A DNA stretch of 64,000 nt from Planctomycetota bacterium (lineage in GTDB: Bacteria; Planctomycetota; Planctomycetia; Isosphaerales; Isosphaeraceae): positions 39,465 through 103,464 of the forward strand of contig JAJYWB010000013.1 of assembly GCA_021791715.1 (NCBI GenBank), given 5' to 3'. The stretch's first letter is position 1, and every line of letters begins with the position of its first letter. Made by a program: the position numbers and the translations under genes. Shown one piece after another: positions 57,464-64,000 of this stretch. The notes beneath the pieces were generated by a model. The model was not told the origin of the DNA. It worked only from the letters and a program-made list of their open reading frames with translations, and searched no databases.

Positions 57464-58630
57464 TCAAACATTAATCACTGTTAAGCCTTGCTTGCGTGAT
57501 CTCTCTTTATCGGCGTGAGATTTGAGCGGCGGGGTCTCCTCGTCGAACCGCGCGACCTCCTCGAGCAGCGCCTCGACCATCTCGGCCTCTTGAACATGGC
57601 GGATCGGAATCCCTTTTTTAAAGATGATCCCCTTGCCCGATCCCGCGGCGATTCCCAGATCGGCCTCTTTCGCCTCGCCGAAGCCGTTTACAAGACATCC
57701 CAAAATGCTCACGCGAATCGGATTCTTCAGATGAGCCATCTTCGCTTCGACCTCGGCGACGATCCGCTCGAGATCGATATCGAGCCTGCCGCACGTCGGG
57801 CACGCGACGACCTCGGGACGATTCACGCGTCGATCGGTCGCGCGGAGGATGTCGAACGCCGCCGCGATCTCGGGGACCGGATCGCCCAACAACGAAACGC
57901 GAATCGTATCGCCGATCCCGCGCAACAAAATCGCGCCGATCCCCGCGGCGCTCTTCAGCGTGCCGTACTCGCGCGAACCCGCCTCGGTGATCCCCACGTG
58001 CGTGGGATAATCGCTCGCCGCCGCGAACTTCGTGTAAGTGTCGACCGCCGTCGGCACATGACTCGATTTGACCGAAATAATCATATCGTGATAACCAAGA
58101 GATTCGGCGGTCTCGATATGACGCAGCGCGCTTTCCACCAGCGCCTCGGGGCACGGGAAACCGTATTTTTCGATCAGATCTTTCTCGAGACTTCCCGAGT
58201 TCACTCCGATCCGCATCGGCACGCCGAGATCGCGCGCCTTGCGAACGACCTCTTTAAAACGCTCCTCGCCGCCGATGTTGCCGGGATTGATCCGAATTTT
58301 ATCGACGGCGCGACGTCCGTCTGGGGTCTTGGCGTCGAGCGCGCCGAGCGCCATGCGATAATCAAAATGAATGTCCGCGATCAAAGGAATGCGAATCTGA
58401 GAGCGAATCGCGCCGAGCGCCTCGACGTCCTCCTTTTTGGGAACCGTCACCCGCGCAACCTCGCAACCCGCCTCCTCAAGACGTCGAATCTGCTCCACAG
58501 TCGCCGCGACGTCGAACGTGTTCGTCGTCGTCATCGATTGAACCCAGATCGGATTCGACCCGCCGACGATCATATCCCCTACCCCGACCTCACGCGTCTT
58601 GTGCCTCTCGACGACCGCGGCGTAAGCCAT
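57464..58630 (-). CDS. ispG: 4-hydroxy-3-methylbut-2-enyl diphosphate synthase
   Basis: 388 residues. IspG (GcpE) makes HMBPP in the MEP isoprenoid pathway, using a 4Fe-4S cluster. Blocks: GGSNPIWVQSMTTTNTFDV, GCEVARVTVPKKEDVEAL, IPLIADIHFDYRMAL, RINPGNIGGEERF. The cluster ligands are Cys in VACPTCGRLDIDLE (two) and Cys in VSILGCLVNGFGEAKEADLG. The C-terminus GIAAGSGKGIIFKKGIPIRH is complete. It lies alone between gaps. Confidence 0.97.
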   Translation of the reverse strand: MAYAAVVERHKTREVGVGDMIVGGSNPIWVQSMTTTNTFDVAATVEQIRRLEEAGCEVARVTVPKKEDVEALGAIRSQIRIPLIADIHFDYRMALGALDAKTPDGRRAVDKIRINPGNIGGEERFKEVVRKARDLGVPMRIGVNSGSLEKDLIEKYGFPCPEALVESALRHIETAESLGYHDMIISVKSSHVPTAVDTYTKFAAASDYPTHVGITEAGSREYGTLKSAAGIGAILLRGIGDTIRVSLLGDPVPEIAAAFDILRATDRRVNRPEVVACPTCGRLDIDLERIVAEVEAKMAHLKNPIRVSILGCLVNGFGEAKEADLGIAAGSGKGIIFKKGIPIRHVQEAEMVEALLEEVARFDEETPPLKSHADKERSRKQGLTVINV

Positions 58631-58840
58631 TTCTTCAATCCCTTAATGCCGAAAACAAAAGACTTTAGACAAAAAACGCCCGCTCCGCTTCCACCCTGAT
58701 CGTAGTCGAACCCGCGACCAAGGTCAAGACGCGCGACGAAATTCGATCGAGATATACGCATTTTTTGCGTCGATGCGATCGGCCGCTCGCTCGCTTCGAA
58801 CTCGATCGCCGCGCGCCGATTTCATGCATAAATCGGAGCT

Positions 58841-59482
58841 TCAACGTCGGAAAGAGTCGGTTTGCGAACGACTTCGCTCGTATTCCTCGGGGGTGTCGAT
58901 ATCGAGCAGCGTAACAAGATCGGGGTCGATCGCGCGGAGTTCGGCCTCTTCGATCGTTCGCACGCGCAAGTCCTGGGTTAGGCTCACAAGCCCCCGTTCT
59001 TTGGGGTTGAAAAGCCTCAATCGAGCGTCGATCGCGGGCTTGAGCGAAGCGACCCGATAAACCGCCGAGAGTGGATACAATCGCCCGTTCACAACCGGAA
59101 TCGCGACATCGCTCGCGCCGATTCGATCACGCAAAAAGGGGATGAAACCCGCGGCGAGATACGGAGCGTCGGTCGCGGTGAGATACAAATATTCTTGATC
59201 TTTGGGAACGACCGCGAGCCCCGAGGCGAGCCCGCGCAACGGCCCCTGGCCTTCGATTTCATCACGCGCCACGATCGCCTCGACGGGAAGTCGCGGCAGC
59301 GTTTGACCCGCCGCGGCGACGACGACGACCGCCCCCACCCCGCTCGCCGCGACAAGCCGAACCGTTCGCGCCAACAGCGGCTCCCCTTCAAAATCGAGCG
59401 TCGCCTTGTCGCGCCCCATCCGCGCGCTCCGACCGCCGCAAAGGATCATCGCCGTCGTCGACGATAAATTTCTTGTAGACAT
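58841..59482 (-). CDS. mobA: Molybdenum cofactor guanylyltransferase (MobA-like)
   Basis: 213 residues. The nucleotidyltransferase loop is MILCGGRSARMGRDKATLDF, followed by PLLARTVRLV and the metal-binding Asp in YLTATDAPYLAAGFIPFL. The end VTLLDIDTPEEYERS is typical of MobA. It attaches GMP to molybdopterin; a general NTP-transferase role is possible as no other Mo-cofactor gene is near. It ends 210 bp before ispG in the same direction. Confidence 0.85.
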   Translation of the reverse strand: MSTRNLSSTTAMILCGGRSARMGRDKATLDFEGEPLLARTVRLVAASGVGAVVVVAAAGQTLPRLPVEAIVARDEIEGQGPLRGLASGLAVVPKDQEYLYLTATDAPYLAAGFIPFLRDRIGASDVAIPVVNGRLYPLSAVYRVASLKPAIDARLRLFNPKERGLVSLTQDLRVRTIEEAELRAIDPDLVTLLDIDTPEEYERSRSQTDSFRR

Positions 59483-59497
59483 GTTAGATTATAATAT

Positions 59498-60328
59498 TCA
59501 CTGGTTTTGTTTGGGCGATTTCGACGGATCGTCTCGGGGTTCGGCTTGTTTCGATTCGATCGAGGTTTTCGACCGAACTGGTGATCTTTGTTCCGTCGGT
59601 TCGATCATCGAGAGCGCGATCGTTCTGGTTCGCTTTGTAGCCGCGTCGAGGCGATTGATTTTTTGGTTGAGATCGGCGGAGTTCACCGCTTCGAGCAGCA
59701 AGCCGGCGAGTTCGCCGCGATCGGATTTGTGATTCGCGAGCGCCTTGATTCGATCGATCGCTTCGGTTCGATTCGCTCCGCGTTCGAGCGCGATCGCGGC
59801 GTTCGCCCAAAGCGCGATCGCGGGTTCGGGATCGGCCGCGAGGCTTTCGAGCGATCGCATGGGGAGCGAAGTTCCCGCGACCGCGGCGTACGCCAACGGA
59901 CGCGCGAGTTCCACACGCAGCCATATCGGCCAAACGGTTCCATGTTCAAGCATCACCGTGTAACCCGAGGGATCTTCGGCGGCGAGATCGCCTCGAACGC
60001 GATCGGCGAGCATCAGCCTCGCCGCGACGGGGATCGCCTTGCGGAGCGCGATATCGAACGCCTGGCGGTCGTTGACGCGGCGATCGACGCTTAACCGATG
60101 CGCCGCGGCCACCCTCTCGGCCTCGGGTCTGCTCGCGTCGTGAAGCACGTAAACGTCGATCCAGATGTTCCTCAGCGACCATGCTTGAAAACAAAACCAC
60201 GTGAGCAAAAGCGAGACAAAAACGAGTCCCGCGACTCCCAGATAAAACAGCGAGCCGTATTTTTCGCGAGCGCTCAACCGGGGAGGGTCGAGGGTGATGA
60301 TCGGCGGCAAGGGGGGTAAAGGATTCAT
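59498..60328 (-). CDS. Hypothetical single-pass membrane protein
   Basis: 276 residues from the ATG at 60328. A Pro-rich N-terminus (MNPLPPLPPIITLDPPRLSA) leads into a transmembrane helix YLGVAGLVFVSLLLTWFCFQ. The soluble part is helical, HEAT/TPR-like (SRPEAERVAAAHRLSVDRRV, ARLMLADRVRGDLAA, ALWANAAIALERGANRTEAI), and a disordered tail closes it. Its end is 15 bp before mobA on the same strand. Common in planctomycetes as an uncharacterised protein; no function known. Confidence 0.75.
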   Translation of the reverse strand: MNPLPPLPPIITLDPPRLSAREKYGSLFYLGVAGLVFVSLLLTWFCFQAWSLRNIWIDVYVLHDASRPEAERVAAAHRLSVDRRVNDRQAFDIALRKAIPVAARLMLADRVRGDLAAEDPSGYTVMLEHGTVWPIWLRVELARPLAYAAVAGTSLPMRSLESLAADPEPAIALWANAAIALERGANRTEAIDRIKALANHKSDRGELAGLLLEAVNSADLNQKINRLDAATKRTRTIALSMIEPTEQRSPVRSKTSIESKQAEPRDDPSKSPKQNQ

Positions 60329-60579
60329 GCGAGGCGCCTCACAGGCAAGCAAGCTTTGTCGCGTCGACGATTCGATTCGTTGCGAAAAACGATCGCGACG
60401 ATGGGAATTCTATCAGATCGGGGCGAGCGGGTCGGATTCTTTTGACAGTCGCCTGAGCGGGGGCTAATTGTTGAGTGACATCCCAAGGAACGTGTTCTAG
60501 GGAACGGCGAAACTTGGCGGGCCGGCCCGGAAGGGATGATTTCGATCGTTCCCCCCTGATCATGGTGGAAAGGCGCGAC

Positions 60580-60771
60580 ATGTTTTGGCAACCAATGAGG
60601 AAATTCCTGCTCGACGAGACGGGACCGACCGCGACCGAATACGCGGTGATGCTCGCTCTGATCCTCGCGGTCGTGATCGTCGCGATCGGCTCGGTCGGCG
60701 GCGCCACGGGAGAGAAGTGGAACAATAATTCGTCGCAAATCATCAGCGCGATCGATTCTTCCGGATCATAA
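60580..60771 (+). CDS. Flp family type IVb pilin
   Basis: 63 residues from the ATG at 60580, with GGAAAGG about six bases upstream. The sequence has a short basic leader (MFWQPMRKFLLDETGPTATE) and the Flp-type signature TEYAVMLALILAVVIVAIGS; cleavage by a prepilin peptidase should occur before the Thr/Glu pair. The C-terminus (NNNSSQIISAIDSSGS) is polar. No Tad assembly genes are in the window. An earlier ATG at 60562 is possible. Confidence 0.88.
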   Translation: MFWQPMRKFLLDETGPTATEYAVMLALILAVVIVAIGSVGGATGEKWNNNSSQIISAIDSSGS

Positions 60772-61321
60772 AACGGCCGGCGGTCGATGCGAAATTGCGC
60801 GTTTTGGAACCGTGACCGTGGATCGACGAGTCGCCGGCTCGGCGAGCCGATCCGATCTCGTGAAACGCGACGAATCGCCGAGAATACCTTATTCGAGCGT
60901 ATTTATGTTTCAAGGGTTCAAATCGCTCCACCATTTTTAAAAAATCAACACCATCCCGATATTCTTTTTATGTTGATAAGTAAAATACTTGGCGATATAT
61001 CTACAAAGCCCTTCATAATCAATCCTTTTCGCGCGGCCCGAATCCGCCTTGGAAATCGACGATTCGTCGGCATCTCCGGAAAGCGTACATCCGGTAATTG
61101 ACCGGAACATGGAGTTCTTATCATCGTCTATTCCTCGTGATCTCACGGGTAATGGATCTCGAAACAGAGCTCGCGCCGGCACGGGGAGACTTGGCATTCA
61201 CTCTTGGGTAGAGTCTTTCTTTAGAGAATCTCTCTCACACTCGGTTCGAAGAAACGATCGAACGTTTGCCCGGCGCCGCATGCACCGGATTCCAATCACT
61301 TTCTAAACCCTGAGGTTTCCC
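60772..61321. other. Intergenic region upstream of the rpn gene
   Basis: 550 bp, AT-rich around 60920-61020. Open frames on both strands (for example minus 60937-61197, ending in YQHKKNIGMVLIF) lack start signals, neighbours or motifs and are not accepted. No repeat or RNA was recognised. Confidence 0.35.
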
Positions 61322-62341
61322 GTGGCGAAAAAATACGACGTCGTGATGAAAGAGTTGGTCGAACGCGATCCCGCGGCGTGGCTCGCGTTGCTCGATATCG
61401 AAACCGACGGGCCGATCGGAATCGTCAACACCGATCTCTCGACGATCACCTCCGAGGCCGACAAGATCCTCCTCGTCGAATCGTCGGAACCGCATCTTGT
61501 TCATATGGAATTTCAATCGACGCGCGATATAGAACTCGCCGAGCGCTTGCTCAGATACAACGTGAACATCGGCTACGCGCACAAACGATACGTTCAAAGC
61601 TACGCGATCCTCTTGCATAAGAGGGCCGATTTCAAGGAGCTGACGGGAATCCTCGATCAGAAGATCAAAGGAAAACGTGTAATCACGTTTGAGTATGAGG
61701 TGATTCGCGCGTGGACGTTGCCGGTCGAGCCTCTTTTGACCGGCGACATCTGGGTGATGCCGCTCGCTCCGCCGGCGAACGCTCCTGAAAACCGGGTATC
61801 GGAGATTGTACGCCGTGTCGATTCGCGACTTTCGAGCGAGACCGAGCCGTCGACTGCGCGTATAATCATGGAGATGACGCTCGTTTTGGCGGGCCTTCGG
61901 TTGGGCAAAGAGACGATCCAGCATTTTCGAGAGAGTCTTAAATCGATGACCACGTTGAAAGAATCGTCGTATTATCAAATCGTGCACGGCGAGGGGCTCG
62001 AGGAGGGTCTCGAAAAGGGCCTCAAGGAGGGTCTCGAGAAGGGTCTCGAGAAGGGTCTCGAGAAGGGCCTCGAGAAGGGCCTCAAGGAGGGTCTCGAGAA
62101 GGGGCTCGAAGAGGGTCTTGAGAAGGGCCTCAAGGAGGGGCTTGAAAAGGGAAAGATCGCGGGGGCTCGAACGATTTTGTTCCGTCTCGGCGAGGTTCGA
62201 TTCGGCAAGCCGAACAAAACGATCCGCGCCGCGATCGAAGCGATCGACGAACTCGATCGGCTCGAGAAAATGACCGAACGGATCCTCTCCGCGAACAGTT
62301 GGCGGGAATTGATCGATCAATCCAAGTCGGATCGGAATTAA
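61322..62341 (+). CDS. Rpn family recombination-promoting nuclease with tetrapeptide-repeat tail
   Basis: 339 residues from a GTG start. The PD-(D/E)XK-type core shows Asp47 in ITSEADKILLV and E-x-Q (Glu63, Gln65) in LVHMEFQST, the active site of the Rpn/YhgA group. The middle is YNVNIGYAHKRYVQSYAILL and IEMTLVLAGLRL-like helices. From about residue 222 there are 13 tetrapeptides of the form GL(E/K)(E/K), then a C-terminal helix (LFRLGEVRFGKPNKTIRAAI). In studied Rpn loci the C-terminal part with such repeats is also made alone as an antitoxin that blocks the toxic nuclease, and the full-length protein acts against phage. The setting here is solitary, beside repeats. Confidence 0.85.
   Translation: MAKKYDVVMKELVERDPAAWLALLDIETDGPIGIVNTDLSTITSEADKILLVESSEPHLVHMEFQSTRDIELAERLLRYNVNIGYAHKRYVQSYAILLHKRADFKELTGILDQKIKGKRVITFEYEVIRAWTLPVEPLLTGDIWVMPLAPPANAPENRVSEIVRRVDSRLSSETEPSTARIIMEMTLVLAGLRLGKETIQHFRESLKSMTTLKESSYYQIVHGEGLEEGLEKGLKEGLEKGLEKGLEKGLEKGLKEGLEKGLEEGLEKGLKEGLEKGKIAGARTILFRLGEVRFGKPNKTIRAAIEAIDELDRLEKMTERILSANSWRELIDQSKSDRN
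61946..62341 (+). CDS. Possible internal antitoxin RpnS within rpn
   Basis: In-frame ATG at 61946 (MTTLKESSYYQIVHGEG) lies just before the repeat tail and has GAGAG about 10-15 bases upstream. The product would be 131 residues comprising the repeats and the C-terminal helix, equivalent to the RpnS part in described Rpn systems. An in-frame GTG at 61982 is a second candidate. The start is seen; use is inferred. Confidence 0.4.
   Translation: MTTLKESSYYQIVHGEGLEEGLEKGLKEGLEKGLEKGLEKGLEKGLKEGLEKGLEEGLEKGLKEGLEKGKIAGARTILFRLGEVRFGKPNKTIRAAIEAIDELDRLEKMTERILSANSWRELIDQSKSDRN
61988..62152. repeat. 12-bp coding tandem repeat in rpn tail
   Basis: About 13 units of 12 bp, mostly GGTCTCGAGAAG or GGCCTCAAGGAG, encode GLEK/GLKE tetrads. 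Several adjacent units are identical, so slippage could change the count in steps of four residues without shifting the frame. Confidence 0.9.
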
Positions 62342-62368
62342 CGTGCATCCGACGAAATCGTGATGCCG

Positions 62369-62900
62369 ACCCCGTTTGTGAGGGCGAACTCTTATGGGAG
62401 GGCGAACCCGTTTGGGAGGGCGAACCTCCTGGTGAGCCGGCATGTTTTCATTTTTGAGGGCGAACTCTTATGGGAGGGCGAACCTCCTGGTGAGCCGGCA
62501 TGTTTTTATTTGAGATATCGAACCCGAAATCGCGATGTCGAACCCGTCTGGGATGTCGAACCCGTCTGGGATGTCGAACCCGTCTGGGATGTCGAACCCG
62601 TCTGGGAGGGCGAACCTCCTGGTGAGCCGGCATGTTTTTATTTGAGATATCGAACCCGTAATCGGGATGTCGAACCTCCTGGTGAACCGACATGTATTCA
62701 TTTGAAATGGATAATCCGAATCTGGAATCGACGTATCATGATTAATAAATTTTATGCGTATGTTAAATATATATGAATATGGCTCACCAGGAGGTTCGCC
62801 CTCCCAGATTGAGTCGCCTTCCCGGTTTCGCCCGCCCTCCAGGTATTGTTCGCCCGCATATCCGACCGAATACGCGGTTTACTTTTCGGATATCCTCTAA
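62369..62900. mobile_element. Repeat element of the same family as 18.3 kb (copy B)
   Basis: A 26-bp arm (TGGGAGGGCGAACCTCCTGG then TGAGCC) is present at 62413-62438, 62471-62496 and 62603-62628, and once as a perfect inverted copy at 62781-62806. Between are short units such as GATGTCGAACCCGTCTGG (three in tandem, 62535-62590). The right end (62866-62900) matches copy A's right end over 35 bp (CCGAATACGCGGT through CCTCTAA). I do not see the inverted left end, so this copy may be truncated on the rpn side. The long open frame here is only repeat translation. Confidence 0.65.
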
Positions 62901-62904
62901 TTCA

Positions 62905-62972
62905 AACCCTCATCCGTCGCTCCGCGACGACTTCTCCCAAAGGGAGAAGTGAATGTTCGGAATTCCCGACGC
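62905..62972. repeat. Hairpin repeat, copy 1 (copy 2 at about 63076-63152)
   Basis: Both copies read CCTCATCCGTCGCT/CTTCGCGACGACTTCTCCCAAAGG-type sequence; the core CTTCTCCC-AAA-GGGAGAAG is a perfect 8-bp stem with a 3-base loop. They share a tail GGAATTCCCGACG. Between them (63003-63042) lies an inverted relative with CTCTCCCTTTGG and GGCCGGCCGAAGGCCGGG. This is a typical bacterial interspersed palindromic repeat. Confidence 0.8.
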
Positions 62973-63152
62973 GGATTCAGCGTATCGGAGATGCAAATAT
63001 ACGCCTCTCCCTTTGGAAGAGGCCGGCCGAAGGCCGGGTGAGGGGTTTGGCGATTTGCGAATCATCTGATCAATTAACCCCTCATCCGTCGCTTCGCGAC
63101 GACTTCTCCCAAAGGGAGAAGTGAATGAGCGGAATTCCCGACGAAAATCCCG

Positions 63153-63402
63153 AGATAATCCAATATCTCCACCAAGTTCGTTCGCTCTCGCAAATTTTCA
63201 CACACGCTATTGACAGTTGCTCCCGGATATCGTAGGTTTGTTGTATTGAAAGCGTCGGCCGGCCGATTCGACCTGAATCGATCGAATCGAATTCGTCTGA
63301 ACGCGCCAATACGATCTTAAATTGTCTTAACGCACCAAAACCGAACCGATTTACCAACAAACTCGATCAAAACCGACACCTTAACACGAAAGATGAAACA
63401 TC
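63153..63402. other. Intergenic region before the last gene
   Basis: 250 bp with nothing recognised; the promoter of the partial gene at 63403 should be near 63330-63390. Confidence 0.3.
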
Positions 63403-64000
63403 ATGAAAACCGCACAATCCGTCCGTTTCAATAATGCGCTCACCAACTCTCCCGCGGACGATCCCAAGGATCGAGATTCCTCGGCTCACGCCGAGCAAAA
63501 CCCAATTCACAACGCCTTTTTCTCGACGGCTCCCGTGATCGCGGGGTTTGAAACGCTCGAAGAATGGATCGCGCACCGCGATACCGTCGTTCAAGGTTTG
63601 AATCCCGTCGGTAAGCTCGAAACGCTTCACGCAGAACGAGCCGCGATGTATTTGTGGCGGCTCGATCGCGTGATTCGGTTCGAAGTCGTCGCGACGCAAT
63701 TCGATCACGACGAGGTTTTCGCCGAGTTCATCGTCGCGCTCGACAACAAGGAAATCCCCCGCGACCGCTCCGAGGCTGCGACGGTTGAAAAAATTCGCAA
63801 ACCGCTCCGCGATTATCTTGATGAATATAAGAGAATAGGAGCGCAAGCGGCGAAGCTTCCCGAACTGAAAGAAGGGCTCGACAGGGCTCGTCACGCGGCG
63901 AAACGCGTGAAGGAGCGTCGGTTGTTGCCCGATCAGCCGACGGTTCAGACGATCATCAAATACGAGTCGCATCTCGATCGATGCCTGGCGCGGACGATGA
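63403..64000 (+). CDS. Conserved planctomycete protein of unknown function (partial)
   Basis: The frame is open from ATG 63403 (MKTAQSVRFNNALTNSPADD) to the right edge, 199 codons. Conserved-looking parts are FETLEEWIAHRDTVVQGLNP, ETLHAERAAMYLWRLDRVIR and QTIIKYESHLDRCLARTM. This pattern (a Trp-Arg helix, then a helix ending in KYE-x-HL-x-R) is common in a large planctomycete family that is often annotated loosely as transposase- or recombinase-associated; its function is unproven. The missing end usually contains a Leu-Gln-Arg helix. The minus-strand open frame here is a shadow. Confidence 0.7.
   Translation, partial: MKTAQSVRFNNALTNSPADDPKDRDSSAHAEQNPIHNAFFSTAPVIAGFETLEEWIAHRDTVVQGLNPVGKLETLHAERAAMYLWRLDRVIRFEVVATQFDHDEVFAEFIVALDNKEIPRDRSEAATVEKIRKPLRDYLDEYKRIGAQAAKLPELKEGLDRARHAAKRVKERRLLPDQPTVQTIIKYESHLDRCLARTM

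Noticed and set aside
60937..61197. 86-codon minus-strand frame in the gap before rpn
   Set aside because: No ribosome site, motif or neighbour; AT-rich gap. Left as unsupported.
62360..62776. Plus-strand frame with repeated GEPPGEPACFYLRYRTRN
   Set aside because: Translation of repeat element B; no gene neighbours or start site.
63367..63972. Minus-strand frame at the right edge
   Set aside because: The plus-strand frame from 63403 has better-looking helices and family pattern; the minus frame is its shadow.
1..64000. tRNA, rRNA, transposase or integrase genes
   Set aside because: None could be recognised on either strand by reading; a covariance-model scan would settle the RNA question.

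Overview
The window looks like a chromosomal segment from a planctomycete, probably of the Isosphaeraceae type. This is inferred from gene content: a DUF1587/1592/1588/1585/1595 'planctomycete cytochrome c' protein next to a Tat-exported DUF1552 protein, a Minf_1886-type protein, a very large Ser/Thr kinase with TPRs, a PEP-CTERM protein, GC-rich DNA full of CGATCG words, and frequent GTG starts. No rRNA or tRNA gene was recognised.

Layout. 1-2.97 kb: two orphan RHS tips sharing a ~250 bp core; one is frameshifted and is followed by an AT-rich membrane-anchored ORF that is a candidate immunity gene. 3.5-17.3 kb: housekeeping and lineage genes (Kdo hydroxylase, esterase-DUF1552-cytochrome operon, methyltransferase, Uma2 nuclease, TPR kinase, PEP-CTERM protein, Minf_1886 protein). 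18.27-18.71 kb: a repeat element bounded by inverted repeats, with an internal hairpin and a 20-bp minisatellite. 18.88-33.7 kb: a complete type I-C CRISPR-Cas locus on the minus strand, with 81 repeats and 80 spacers, leader next to cas2, and the order cas3, small unknown gene, cas5c, cas8c (internal cas11c start), cas7, cas4, cas1, cas2. Its DNA is visibly more AT-rich than its surroundings, which suggests transfer. 34.6-36.8 kb: GlgX-type debranching enzyme. 37-46.9 kb: a chemosensory operon (CheW, an MCP with no sensor domain, a hybrid CheA with a receiver, a REC-PATAN-REC regulator, two coiled-coil proteins) without CheR or CheB. 47-62.3 kb: GH63-like glucosidase, FtsK, yicC-gmk-rpoZ, secG, aroF-tpiA, ispG, mobA, a membrane protein, a Flp pilin, and an Rpn nuclease with a tetrapeptide-repeat tail. 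62.4-63.15 kb: a second copy of the repeat element and a hairpin repeat family. The last gene runs off the right edge.

How the parts work together. In the CRISPR locus the repeat, read on the cas strand, has a 10-bp stem followed by exactly 11 nt (CGGATTGAAAC). That is what a Cas5c nuclease cutting at the stem base would leave as the 5' handle, so array, orientation and cas type agree. Old and newer spacers include four pairs that are identical or clearly related, suggesting repeated encounters with one evolving family of invaders. The Rpn gene fits the described gene-within-gene toxin/antitoxin phage-defence family, and the RHS tips are likely remnants of polymorphic toxin cassettes, so the window carries three separate conflict systems. 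The most novel items are the 75-residue gene translationally coupled to cas5c, an in-frame 39-bp duplication in cas8c, the inverted-repeat element family, and the CheR/CheB-less chemosensory cluster with two coiled-coil partners and a duplicated short motif in CheA.
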